A stretch of DNA of 64,000 nucleotides from Pseudomonadota bacterium (GTDB lineage: Bacteria; Pseudomonadota; Gammaproteobacteria; Steroidobacterales; JBCBZW01), in NCBI GenBank assembly GCA_039193195.1, contig JBCCWS010000013.1:1-64000 (forward strand), given 5' to 3'. A program made the translations under genes and the position numbers. Each line of letters begins with the position of its first letter. Position 1 is the first letter of the stretch. The notes beneath the pieces were generated by a model. It saw only the letters and a program-made list of their open reading frames with translations. It ran no database searches and was not told the origin of the DNA. This document shows, in pieces, positions 28,409 to 37,295 of this stretch.

Positions 28409-30079
28409 TCAGCTCACCCCTTGATCCAAGACCGCCTGGGGCACGCCGGGCGCGACACCCGTGAAGGGCAGCAGGCCGATCCGCTGCAGCTCATCCAGGC
28501 TGGTCACGCCCTGTTGCAGCTTGGCCAGACCGTCGCTTCGCAGGGTAGGATCTACGCCGGCGATCTGGCCGAGCGTGGCCTCGTCGGCCCCTGCGGCGAT
28601 CGCCCGCGATAGCTCATCGTCCACCCACAGGAATTCAAACAGGGCGATTCGCCCCCGATACCCCGAGCCGCGGCAGTAGGCGCAACCGCGGGGTACATGC
28701 ATATGGCTTTGGGGATACTCATCACCCAGGAGTGTGGCCATGGCGGCTGGCAACGGTGCCGACTCCTTGCAGCGCTCGCACAGGCGACGCACAAGGCGCT
28801 GGGCCACGGCGCACGCGAGGGTGGCCGCCACCAGGTAGGACTCGGTCCCCATGTCGCGCAGGCGCATGATGCTGCCCAAGGCCGAGTTGGTGTGCAGGGT
28901 GGAGAGCACGAGGTGTCCGGTCAGGGACGCCTTGATGGCGATGTTGGCGGTTTCGCCGTCGCGGATCTCGCCCACCATGATGACGTCGGGGTCATGACGC
29001 AGGAAACTGCGCAGGGCACCGGCAAAATCTACCTTCACGCTGGTTTGCAGCTGGGTGATGCCCTCGATCGGACGCTCGATGGGGTCTTCGGCGGTGAGGA
29101 CGTTCACTTCCTCATCAGCGATCTCATCGAGCACGGCGTAGAGCGTCGTGGACTTGCCACTCCCGGTCGGGCCGGTGATCAGGATTATCCCGTGGGGCCG
29201 TCGCACCACTTCACGGAAGCGTTCGGCATCGCTCGCTTCCAAGCCGAGATCGCCCAAGGTGACCAGATGTTCTTCGGCGCCGAGCAGGCGCAGGGTGGCG
29301 CGCTCCCCGTAGCGGGCCGGGAGCGTCGCGACGCGGATGTCGAACTCCGTGCCGTCCGTCATGCGATGGGTGATGGCCCCATCCTGGGGCATGCGTGACT
29401 CGGCGATATCGAGCTGCGCAAGGACCTTGATGCGACTTAGGAGGTTCACGCCTTGCTCCGGCGTGAAAGGACGTGGGTACTCCTGCAGTCGCCCGTCGAC
29501 GCGAGTGCTCACGACGAAGCTGTCGCGCTGGGGTACGAAGTGAACGTCCGACGCGTGGCGCAGGTAGGCATCGCTCAGCACTTCGTCGAGCATCTGTACC
29601 GCCTCGAACTCACGCCAGGCGGGAATCTGCGTGATCGCCTCGTTCCCCTCGGGCACAGCCACCTGCTGATGCACGGCCTCGGCAAGCGCTTCTGGCTCGG
29701 CCAGCAGGATCGTGACATCGTCGCCCAGGGTGCGTCGCAGATGTCGCTGCACCATCGGATCGTTCGGATTGGCGCAGGCCACACACGGGCCGCGCGCGTC
29801 GATGACGGGAAGGGCGAGGCGCTGTCGGATGAACGCAGGCGTTAGGCGCGTGACGGCCGCCGGGTTGGCGCGCAACTGGGAGCCTCGCATGAACGGTAGG
29901 CCGTTCTCTTGGGCGTAGGCCCGATAGAAGTCCTCCGCGGGCAGGCGAGCCACCTGACTCAAGGTGCGCATCAACGGCTCCCGGGAACGCAGGGACCGAC
30001 GGCGCGCCTCCTCGAGCTGTCGCGTCTCCAGCAGCCCCTGGGAGATGGCCGCATTGATGAGCAGCTGTTCGCGCAACAT
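28409..30079 (-). CDS. Assembly ATPase (GspE/PilB family)
   Basis: The 556-residue protein has an MshEN-like N-terminal domain (GLLETRQLEEARRRSLRSREPL), Walker A GPTGSGKSTTL, Asp box and Walker B (FLRHDPDVIMVGEIRDGETANIA), a His box (GHLVLSTLHTNSA) and a tetracysteine zinc site (CERC and CAYC). It should power pilus or pseudopilus extension. The stop lies 1 bp from the platform gene and its start overlaps the PilT-like stop, so translation is coupled along the operon. Confidence 0.93.
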   Translation of the reverse strand: MLREQLLINAAISQGLLETRQLEEARRRSLRSREPLMRTLSQVARLPAEDFYRAYAQENGLPFMRGSQLRANPAAVTRLTPAFIRQRLALPVIDARGPCVACANPNDPMVQRHLRRTLGDDVTILLAEPEALAEAVHQQVAVPEGNEAITQIPAWREFEAVQMLDEVLSDAYLRHASDVHFVPQRDSFVVSTRVDGRLQEYPRPFTPEQGVNLLSRIKVLAQLDIAESRMPQDGAITHRMTDGTEFDIRVATLPARYGERATLRLLGAEEHLVTLGDLGLEASDAERFREVVRRPHGIILITGPTGSGKSTTLYAVLDEIADEEVNVLTAEDPIERPIEGITQLQTSVKVDFAGALRSFLRHDPDVIMVGEIRDGETANIAIKASLTGHLVLSTLHTNSALGSIMRLRDMGTESYLVAATLACAVAQRLVRRLCERCKESAPLPAAMATLLGDEYPQSHMHVPRGCAYCRGSGYRGRIALFEFLWVDDELSRAIAAGADEATLGQIAGVDPTLRSDGLAKLQQGVTSLDELQRIGLLPFTGVAPGVPQAVLDQGVS

Positions 30080-31203
30080 CAGCGGCGCCTCCGGTCACGC
30101 TGGGAGGCGCCAGGGCCGCTTGCCCCGTCGCCGTCGCCGAGACGGAGTAGATCTTCGAGTTGCTCCGGACGCGTGGTCATCGCGAGGCCCGCAGCACGGT
30201 CGATCAGGCCCTGGCGAATACGTACGGCGATCGCCTGCTCGAGGGTCTGATTGCCGTCCTGGCGCCCTGTCTCCATGATCGAGCGAATCTGCTCCGGGCG
30301 GTGCTCGCGGATCAGATGGGCCACCGCATGGTTCACCATAAGGATCTCGTTGATGGGCACCCGCCCCTTGCCATCGCGGGTCTTCACCAGGGTTTGCGTG
30401 ACCACCGCACGAAGGCTCATCGACAGTTGCTGACGAATCGCCATCTGCGCGTGACCGGGGAAGACGCCAATGATGCGATCAAGCACCCCGATGGCGTCGT
30501 TGGTGTGCAGGGTGGAGAACACGAGATGGCCGGTCTCGGCCACGGTGAGCGCCGCCGAGATCGTCTCCGTGTCCCGCATCTCGCCCACGAGCACCACATC
30601 GGGATCCTCACGCAACGCCGAGCGCACGGCACCGCCGAAACTCCCCACGTCCGCGCCGACTTCACGCTGGTGCACGAGGGCTCGCTTGTTCTCGTGCAGG
30701 AACTCGATCGGGTCCTCGATCGTGAGGATGTGGCAGCGGCGAGACTCGTTGATGATGTTGATCAGACTGGCGAGAGTGGTCGACTTGCCGCTCCCGGTAG
30801 CGCCCGTCATGAGCACGAGTCCGTCGCGGATACGCGCCAGTTCAGCTATCTGCCCCGGCAGGCGCAGCTCTTCCAGGGTGTGGCTAGTGCCCTCCAACCA
30901 GCGGATCGCCAACGCGTAATGACCGCGCTCGCGGTAGACGTTGATTCGGTAGCGCTCGCCTGCGTCGCTGGTGAGGCCGAGGTCGAGGGTGTGGTCTGCA
31001 GCCAGGCGATCTCGCTGCCACTCGGTGAGGGCTTCTGCCAGCAGCGCGTCGATCGCCTCCGGCGCGAGGACCTCGCCGTCCTGCACGTGCAAGTCGCCTG
31101 CGATGCGCAGAACGGGCGGCACACCCACTGAAAGGTGAAGATCGGACGCGCGGTGGCTCACGAGTGAGTCGAGCGCCGGTTGCAGGGATAGCGTCACGAT
31201 CAA
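30079..31203 (-). CDS. Retraction-type ATPase (PilT/PilU family)
   Basis: The 374-residue protein has Walker A GATGSGKSTTL, Walker B (ALREDPDVVLVGEMRDTETI), the His box (GHLVFSTLHTNDA) and the PilT-type C-terminal region (NHAVAHLIREHRPEQIRSIMETG), without a zinc tetracysteine. PilT homologues depolymerise type IV pili, and true type II secretion systems lack them. Its place inside this operon argues that the fibre made here can be retracted. Confidence 0.92.
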   Translation of the reverse strand: MIVTLSLQPALDSLVSHRASDLHLSVGVPPVLRIAGDLHVQDGEVLAPEAIDALLAEALTEWQRDRLAADHTLDLGLTSDAGERYRINVYRERGHYALAIRWLEGTSHTLEELRLPGQIAELARIRDGLVLMTGATGSGKSTTLASLINIINESRRCHILTIEDPIEFLHENKRALVHQREVGADVGSFGGAVRSALREDPDVVLVGEMRDTETISAALTVAETGHLVFSTLHTNDAIGVLDRIIGVFPGHAQMAIRQQLSMSLRAVVTQTLVKTRDGKGRVPINEILMVNHAVAHLIREHRPEQIRSIMETGRQDGNQTLEQAIAVRIRQGLIDRAAGLAMTTRPEQLEDLLRLGDGDGASGPGASQRDRRRR

Positions 31204-31209
31204 ACCCTC

Positions 31210-31977
31210 TTACAACGCGATCGTCAGATTGGCGGTGAGGACGCGTTGCCCGCCGACGCTCAGGGCGCTGTCGGTGCCCACCGAGAGCTGGGTGATCACG
31301 GTGCTGTTCTGGAGGCTGTGAATCGCCGTGATGAAGCGGTGGAGAGCGCCGAAGCTGCCGCGAAACTCGAACTGGAAGATAGGGCGGTTCATGAGGGGCT
31401 CGTCGCGACGTAGTGCCTGCTGGAGTGCGGTCCGCTCCGCCGCACGTGCCCGCGACTGGGCCGTGTTGGCGCGGCGATTAGCCCGTCGGTTGCCTGAGGC
31501 GGTCGCGCTTTGCGTGGCCCGAGGCGGCGGTGCCAGCATCTGACGCAGGCGACGGTCGAGATCCAGCACCGTCTCCAAACGACTCGTCACGTTCTTGCGA
31601 TCCACGAGTTGCAGGCCCGCGAGCTCCGCCTGACGGGTGATCTCCCCCAACATCGCGGGGAGCGCATCGCTGTCCGAGAGATCCACGAACGCTGAGCGGT
31701 ACCCTTCCAGCGTCGCCCGCTCCTGCTCCAGCTCGTCGCGGAGCTTCTCCACATCACGGCGAAGCCGATTCGTACTGCCCACACTTCCCGACGGACGCGA
31801 TTTGCGAATCTCCCGCTCCGTACGCTCCACGTTCTCCCGCGCTACTGCAGCGTCGCGTTTCAACGTAGGTACACGCAGCACCATGTAGGCGGCGACCACC
31901 AGCGAGAGCGCGAGCGTCCCCACCAGAAGCTGCTCGCGGGCACTGATGCCGCTTTCCTTGCGATTGCGCTTCGCCAT
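31210..31977 (-). CDS. PilO/GspM-like inner-membrane protein
   Basis: The 255-residue protein has a short basic cytoplasmic tail, one transmembrane helix (about 12-35; LLVGTLALSLVVAAYMVL), a coiled-coil (about 40-95), then a ferredoxin-like PilO fold interrupted by a basic Ala/Arg insert (GNRRANRRANTAQSRARAAERT). PilO and PilN form the periplasmic alignment complex. I use the ATG at 31977; a GTG at 32019 overlapping the upstream gene is the alternative. It is divergent enough that context carries part of the call. Confidence 0.78.
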   Translation of the reverse strand: MAKRNRKESGISAREQLLVGTLALSLVVAAYMVLRVPTLKRDAAVARENVERTEREIRKSRPSGSVGSTNRLRRDVEKLRDELEQERATLEGYRSAFVDLSDSDALPAMLGEITRQAELAGLQLVDRKNVTSRLETVLDLDRRLRQMLAPPPRATQSATASGNRRANRRANTAQSRARAAERTALQQALRRDEPLMNRPIFQFEFRGSFGALHRFITAIHSLQNSTVITQLSVGTDSALSVGGQRVLTANLTIAL

Positions 31978-31981
31978 CAGA

Positions 31982-33778
31982 TCAACGACTCCTGCGCCGA
32001 GCAGCGCCCGCTTGGGCACTTCCCGCCTGCTGGGTCGTCCGTGGACGGCCGATCAGGTATGAGAACTCATAGCGAGGAACCCCCGCCTTGTCGACGGTCA
32101 GCGTGGTCGGGCTGTCCAGCACCCGCAACTCAAAGCGCTCCAGCTGCCGAGAGAGATCCGTGTAGTAGGCGTCCGCCGCGCGCTGATCGCGGGCGTAGCC
32201 GGTGATGCGGAACTCGTTCCAACTCTCTTCATCGATCATGTTGACCACGATGCCGGAGTTGGCCGTATTGGCGATCAAGGGCAGCAGGGAGGGAACGAAG
32301 TCCTGCCGCTCGATGAGCGCGGACTGCACCAAGGTCTTCAGCGCATCCAGCTGCCTGCGCTCCTCCTGCAACCGCTGGCGTTCGGCATCGAGACTGCGCG
32401 CGTCGCTGGAGGCCTTCTCCAGCCGTCGGACATCCGCCCGCTGGTCTTCCAGGCGGATCAGCTGGGTGCGCAAGCGTGATTGGGAAAAAGCGTGATAAGC
32501 CTCCGTGAGCAACGGCACGGCGAGCGCCACCGCCACGGCGATAGCGATCTGACCCTCGCGCCGGCGGTAGAAGGCCGGCGGAGGCGGCATGCCGGCGACG
32601 GCAGTGGTCATCGTCGGCAGCTCGTTGAACCACGCCCGAGCAGCACCCAGTGCGGGCAGCGCATCGGCCTCGAGGGGCGCGCCGCCCACGACCTCTACGC
32701 GCTCACCGGCGATTGAATGGCCATCCGCTAGTAGCCCCGCGAGGGGTACGAACGGCGTATCGGGGAATGCTCCTTCCAGGTCTAGCCGGATGGCGTCCGA
32801 GTCCTCTGCCACGCCAACGAAGATCACGAAGGTGCATCCCGTGACAGGCATGTCTCGCAACGCGGGATGGATGTCCACCGCATCCACGCGCCGACTGCTC
32901 GCCTTTAGGGTGGCGATGCGCGTAAGGCCTTCAGATGTCAGCAAGCTGACGGAGACGTAAGCATCGTGTACTTCCAGAACACACGCGTTCTCGTCCTGCT
33001 TGAGATTCAACAAGGCACAGCTGGTACCGGGGATCGCGTACAGACCGTGCAGCGTGAGCGAAGTCTTCTGCTGCTTGCCCACTCGTGATAGCAGCTCTAC
33101 CCACTGGCTGTGCGTCGACACGTCCACGGCCGTGGTGAGCCAGCGACGGGGTGTGGTGTCGAGGGGTGTCCAGCCGACACGAATGCCGGCGTCCCCGAGC
33201 TGTAAGCGCTCCTGCAGTTGGAGGCATTCGTCGAGTTGGGCCTCGGTGATGTAGCCACGGTCGATGGCGATCTCACCGAAGCGCGAGGAAGGCCGCCCGC
33301 CGGGTTGGAAGCCCGCTGTCGCGCCGCGCTGCGCGTCCATTTCGGTCAGGACCTCTTCACGCTGATCGGCGTCGAGGTACAGCATGCCCATGAGCAGCCA
33401 GCCGATGTCCCAGGTGGGTGCGACATCGCTGTAGAGCCCTTCCATTTCCCAGCGCACCATCTCGGTGGTTTGGGCGGTGGTGAGGTCCGTGCCGTCGGCG
33501 ATGGGTGGGGCGATGACTGACGTGACGACGCTCACGTGGAGTAGGATCACGTCGCGGGGGATCGCCTCGCCGGCGCCGCGTAGCTGGGTTAAGACGGTGT
33601 TGAGTGCCTCTTCTGCGACTGTGCCAGCGACAGTGGCATGGGTCAGCAGCCGTATCGCTCCCGCATTACGCGCGGTGATTGAAGCCCGCAGTCTGAAGCC
33701 GTCGTACTCGAGCACTAGTAGACGGCGATCACCTTGGCCTCCGATCTTCGGGAGGCGATTGAGATACTTCTCGATCAC
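31982..33778 (-). CDS. PilM-PilN-like fusion protein with embedded MshEN-like segment
   Basis: The 598-residue product starts at a GTG that overlaps the upstream pseudopilin stop (GTGA). Residues 1-400 look like a PilM/GspL actin-like cytoplasmic domain (LLVLEYDGFRLRASI, ...VRWEMEGLY..., FVIFVGVAEDSDAIRLDLEGAF). Within it, 165-193 (SRFGEIAIDRGYITEAQLDECLQLQ split here) reads like the MshEN motif of assembly ATPases. A transmembrane helix at about 411-427, a coiled coil at 434-482 and a PilN-like periplasmic domain follow. Fused PilM-PilN architecture is close to GspL. The fusion is seen directly; the domain names are by pattern. Confidence 0.75.
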   Translation of the reverse strand: MIEKYLNRLPKIGGQGDRRLLVLEYDGFRLRASITARNAGAIRLLTHATVAGTVAEEALNTVLTQLRGAGEAIPRDVILLHVSVVTSVIAPPIADGTDLTTAQTTEMVRWEMEGLYSDVAPTWDIGWLLMGMLYLDADQREEVLTEMDAQRGATAGFQPGGRPSSRFGEIAIDRGYITEAQLDECLQLQERLQLGDAGIRVGWTPLDTTPRRWLTTAVDVSTHSQWVELLSRVGKQQKTSLTLHGLYAIPGTSCALLNLKQDENACVLEVHDAYVSVSLLTSEGLTRIATLKASSRRVDAVDIHPALRDMPVTGCTFVIFVGVAEDSDAIRLDLEGAFPDTPFVPLAGLLADGHSIAGERVEVVGGAPLEADALPALGAARAWFNELPTMTTAVAGMPPPPAFYRRREGQIAIAVAVALAVPLLTEAYHAFSQSRLRTQLIRLEDQRADVRRLEKASSDARSLDAERQRLQEERRQLDALKTLVQSALIERQDFVPSLLPLIANTANSGIVVNMIDEESWNEFRITGYARDQRAADAYYTDLSRQLERFELRVLDSPTTLTVDKAGVPRYEFSYLIGRPRTTQQAGSAQAGAARRRSR

Positions 33779-34770
33779 GGGGTAGTCAACTCCAGCGTAA
33801 CCGATGGTTGTGTCGATCGGGGGATCACCAGGAACTGCACGCCACCGAAGATCGTGCCAACGTTGTCGGCTCCTGCTGGGTCCTGCACAACGACGAACAG
33901 ATGCCGCCCGGCAGGAACGCGCGCGACCGCAGGATCGATGCCCGTCACGCCGTCTAGCGACCAAGCGCTCACGTCGCTGATGGTGTTCGAGTCATCACCG
34001 GAAGCCAGACCGTCCAAATTAAAGTGATAGGTAAGCCACCGCTCCCCTAAAGTCGCCCCCGCATTGTTCTCGAACACCAGCAGCGCACCGTAGGTATCGC
34101 TCGGGAGCGCACTGGCGCGCTGGTTGAGCACGGTCACGTCGATGTCTCCGAGGGGGACACTCCAATCATCCTGGGCAATCGTGCGCGCCACGATCCGGTT
34201 GAAAGGTGACGGTTTGGGTTGCGCACCTGCGTCGGCGCCGTCGTAGCTCACCGTGTAATCGCCTGCCACGACACTGACGGTGAACTCGTCACCCCAAGCG
34301 TCACGATATTCGTTGTTTGTATCGACGGAAACGCGGTCTAGGTAGCTCCCACTAAACCCCTTGGTGAGCAGATACAGCGGTGGCGGCGTAGCGCCTGAGT
34401 CCAACGGATCAGACACACCCGCCTCCGTGGACAAATAGGCAAGCCGCGGCGTGCGAGGGAGCCAGAAGTCATCCCCTGCATCCCACACACCGTCTTGCCG
34501 GATAAGGGGTGTCAGCTGGTGTCCCATTGCAGGGTCCGGGGGCAGCTGCCCGTTATCGACGACGAATCCAGAGAGAACCGGGCTGTTGGCGAGGGTCTCG
34601 CGCCGGTAAACGGCCGCCGGAATCGCATCCAAGCGCGCGAGCGAGTCATCGAAGCGAAGTTGACCGTCTTCAGTCTCGATGAAGGACGTTGAAATGGTGG
34701 CGAGTAACCCCAGGATGAACAGCACCAGGACGAGTTCGAGAAGGGTGAAACCTCGTGTGTTGCGCATCAT
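33775..34770 (-). CDS. Prepilin-like protein (type IV/II pseudopilin), large
   Basis: The protein opens with a class III signal: MMRNTRG followed by FTLLELVLVLFILGLLATI, with Glu at +5 of the mature part, the site for prepilin peptidase cleavage and methylation. The 331-residue length and long C-terminal beta-rich region suggest a minor pseudopilin rather than the main subunit. Two adjacent ATG codons offer starts at 34770 or 34767. It overlaps the PilM-like gene by 4 bp. Confidence 0.85.
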   Translation of the reverse strand: MMRNTRGFTLLELVLVLFILGLLATISTSFIETEDGQLRFDDSLARLDAIPAAVYRRETLANSPVLSGFVVDNGQLPPDPAMGHQLTPLIRQDGVWDAGDDFWLPRTPRLAYLSTEAGVSDPLDSGATPPPLYLLTKGFSGSYLDRVSVDTNNEYRDAWGDEFTVSVVAGDYTVSYDGADAGAQPKPSPFNRIVARTIAQDDWSVPLGDIDVTVLNQRASALPSDTYGALLVFENNAGATLGERWLTYHFNLDGLASGDDSNTISDVSAWSLDGVTGIDPAVARVPAGRHLFVVVQDPAGADNVGTIFGGVQFLVIPRSTQPSVTLELTTP

Positions 34771-34780
34771 CGATCTGGGT

Positions 34781-35527
34781 CTAGTTGATGCACAGGACGA
34801 GGTCATCGGATCCAGCAGGCGGCACGCATGGATCCCCAGTCGGTGGTTCGTACACACCGTTTGGCCCCATGGACACGATCCTCGCGTCAGGCTCGCCGAG
34901 CGCGAAGAACAGGTACGGACGCCCGCGCCTCTCCGGGTACGTGGGCGTGGTGTAGTCGGGCGTATCGGACCACGCAAAGAGCCCGGCTGCCGCGTCCCGA
35001 TCAAACGGATCCGGGATGGCGAGCACGTTGTCCAGAACAGCACTCGTGCCGTCGTCGGTGCCGTCGAACTCAAGCGCCGCATCCACTGCGGTGTAGGCGG
35101 GCTTGAGTCCACTTAGGTAGGGGCCACGCCAACCCACTCGATACTCGGGATCGAAGTCACAGAAGTTCCACTCGTCGGTGCCATCGTCATCGATGTCCCG
35201 TTGGGAACGCAGCAGGAAACCTGCTTCGGCGGGAGAACGCAGCGTCGTACGGATGGCGGCATCTGCGAGATCGAAAGGCGTGCCTATCGCCCCACAGTCG
35301 AGATCCAGAGAGAGCTGAGCGTCGCGATCGAAGGCCAGAACGGCTTCGCGGAGTTGAGTGAGTTCATAGCGGGCAACGGACAGGCGTGAGTCATCCACCT
35401 GGTCGCCAAGTTGGAAGATGACCAGTAGTGCGACAACCGCGAGCACCGCGGCCACCACCATCAGTTCTAAGAGCGTGAATCCGCGTGGCGCTTGCCCGCG
35501 TTGACTGCTGCCGTCGCTCAGATGCAT
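34781..35527 (-). CDS. Prepilin-like protein (type IV/II pseudopilin), GspG-like
   Basis: The 248-residue product has a prepilin signal: QAPRG before FTLLELMVVAAVLAVVALLVI. Toward the end it carries a GspG-like core (VGWRGPYLSGLKPAYTAVDA, DPFDRDAAAGLFAW, RPYLFFALGEPDARIVSMGPNG) with paired cysteines (GDPCVPP...LVLCIN). Start MHLSDGSSQ at 35527 is used; an ATG three codons upstream is possible. It sits between the two other prepilin genes. Confidence 0.85.
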   Translation of the reverse strand: MHLSDGSSQRGQAPRGFTLLELMVVAAVLAVVALLVIFQLGDQVDDSRLSVARYELTQLREAVLAFDRDAQLSLDLDCGAIGTPFDLADAAIRTTLRSPAEAGFLLRSQRDIDDDGTDEWNFCDFDPEYRVGWRGPYLSGLKPAYTAVDAALEFDGTDDGTSAVLDNVLAIPDPFDRDAAAGLFAWSDTPDYTTPTYPERRGRPYLFFALGEPDARIVSMGPNGVYEPPTGDPCVPPAGSDDLVLCIN

Positions 35528-35637
35528 GCCCACCATGCCACCTTGCGCCTCGTGCTCATGGAGACGGGGAGCGCCGACGCGCTCCCCGCAGTTACCGGAG
35601 CTAGCTCCGATAGATCCAATCGCGTAAAGCGGTTAGA

Positions 35638-36636
35638 TCACTCGTCGCTGTTGCCGGTGAACTCGGCGTACTCTTCGAGCAGGAAGTCTGCGTCGGCGTC
35701 TAGGACGGCAGAGATTTCCGCCTCGATATCTTCATCAGCTGCCGCTGCGGCGAGGTCGGCGTCGAGAGTTGCAAGGTTGATAGACGTGTCGGGGACCGTT
35801 CCCGTAAGCGTTGCACAGTCATCGCACACCTGAAGCGCAAGAGCGTAGTGGGCGTACTTGTCGCGGCCTACATTGCCTTCAAAGGGAGCCTTGCCCAGAA
35901 TCGCGTTGTCGCCGCTTACTAGCTGCGACGACTGACCGATACCGAAGAGGAGCACAACAGCGGCAGGATCAGCGCCAATCTCTTGGGGCTCCAAGAGCAC
36001 AGCAACGGGCGTTCCGACTTCGACGGGCGCCGAGAACCCAAGCCCTTCGTTCAGAACGCTGTCGAAGGCGAGTAGCGGCGTTTCATAGTCAACCAGATTG
36101 TCATCACCTACCACTACCGTATTGATGGTGTCAGTCGTAGCGGTTGTAGTGTTGTTGTCGCAAGCGGCGCTCGTCACGTAACGAAGCGTGTCGATACCGG
36201 AATCGACAAGCACCGTGGAGAGATCAGCAGTGAGCTGGTACGGGGCAATCTTGTCCGCGTAGTCGGCGGCTAGACCACCACCCACGCCGGGCACATTGCT
36301 GCTCCCACCAAACACGTAGATTTCATCATCAGCAGCGGCTACGCCGTCGGCGAGCACGGGTGTCCCCGCGATAGCCTGCGCGGAGACTGCAGCCGCAGCA
36401 GCATCACCGTCAGCGCAGAGCAGGGATTCCAGCTCGCCGGGAAGGCGATCCTCCGTAACGCGGAAAATCCGAATCCCATCCTCGAGCGCGGCCATCGCAT
36501 TCGACGCAGCACCCTGCCCCGCACGCTCTTCCTGGCCACCCAAAGACGAAATCACCACGCCGGAAATCACGGCGAGAATGGTCACTACGACCAGCAGTTC
36601 GAGAAGGGTAAAACCCTTTTGATTACGTACTTTCAT
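35638..36636 (-). CDS. Prepilin-like protein, first gene of the machine operon
   Basis: MKVRNQKG is followed by FTLLELLVVVTILAVISGVVI, a textbook prepilin peptidase site and helix. The 332-residue mature part is acidic and Ala-rich, with cysteine pairs (LLCADG; CDDCAT) and the GRDKYAHYALALQV motif. AAGGGG lies five bases before the ATG. It is first in the operon, with about 145 bp of upstream non-coding DNA likely to carry the promoter. It is larger than a classical major pilin. Confidence 0.87.
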   Translation of the reverse strand: MKVRNQKGFTLLELLVVVTILAVISGVVISSLGGQEERAGQGAASNAMAALEDGIRIFRVTEDRLPGELESLLCADGDAAAAAVSAQAIAGTPVLADGVAAADDEIYVFGGSSNVPGVGGGLAADYADKIAPYQLTADLSTVLVDSGIDTLRYVTSAACDNNTTTATTDTINTVVVGDDNLVDYETPLLAFDSVLNEGLGFSAPVEVGTPVAVLLEPQEIGADPAAVVLLFGIGQSSQLVSGDNAILGKAPFEGNVGRDKYAHYALALQVCDDCATLTGTVPDTSINLATLDADLAAAAADEDIEAEISAVLDADADFLLEEYAEFTGNSDE

Positions 36637-36782
36637 TGAATCCCCTTAAGGCTTCCACAGAGGCGCCTGTCGACGAACGGGCTCGCGTGCCCCCTGCACG
36701 CCGCGCGCCGCTCCCGCCTCGAATCTACTTATATGGAGACGCAGCCCCCCGCTGCCGCCTCATTAGGAACTCGTCGTCGCCC

Positions 36783-37010
36783 TCACGTCGCCGCGCGCCG
36801 TGAGACTGGCGGAGTGGGTGGGCTTTCAGTGGAGTCATTGTCGTAATCGACGAGGAAGCGGTATTGGCGACCGTAGTGCACGATCACTTCCTTCTGGCGC
36901 CGCTTGAGGATTCTCATCTCCACACGGATCTCGCCGAAACCGTTGTGCTGGAGAGCGTCGTCAAACACCTCCAGGAGTTTATTTTTGGCGTCGGTCTTCT
37001 GATCTGGCAC
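36783..37010 (-). CDS. Small hypothetical protein (75 residues)
   Basis: The product is compact and charged. A helical N-terminus (KNKLLEVFDDALQHNGFG) is followed by a basic beta-rich middle (EIRVEMRILKRRQKEVIVHYGRQYRFLVDYD) and a disordered tail. The pattern looks like a real small protein, but I cannot assign a function. The start is a GTG at 37010 without a well-placed ribosome binding site, so the true beginning may be nearby. It precedes the pilus-like operon on the same strand, separated by about 145 bp. Confidence 0.55.
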   Translation of the reverse strand: MPDQKTDAKNKLLEVFDDALQHNGFGEIRVEMRILKRRQKEVIVHYGRQYRFLVDYDNDSTESPPTPPVSRRAAT

Positions 37011-37155
37011 CTGAACCGCTCGCTTCCTTTACCCCGGTCAGAAATTCGATGCGCGCTTGTGGTGCGGCCCTACGCTCCCTACAAACGTCGCGAGTGGCGT
37101 GCATTGTGGCCACTCGCTGCAACTGTCTACAACACACTTTCGAAGGTTTTTGTGT

Positions 37156-37176
37156 GTTCGGGAATTTTTCCCGAAC
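37156..37176. promoter_or_regulatory. Perfect palindrome in divergent intergenic region
   Basis: GTTCGGGAA and TTCCCGAAC are perfectly complementary around a TTT spacer. No T-run follows on either strand, so it is more likely an operator or structural element than a terminator. It lies between the small protein gene (minus) and the putative peptidase gene (plus), where a shared regulator could act on both. Confidence 0.4.
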
Positions 37177-37295
37177 GTCATGCGCAACCGGAAACTGCGC
37201 TTCCGTTCCCAATTGCGACCTGGTCGCAAGCGGGTGGGCAGGGATCGACGGCAGATTGGTTGCATAATCAAATTGCAAGATCGGCGAGGGAAGTC

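Noticed and set aside
36864-37295. Long N-terminal extension of the HELVH protein
   Set aside because: The frame is open but its first part is antisense to the small 36783-37010 gene and shows no protein-like pattern; a GTG with a ribosome binding site at 37296 is a better start.
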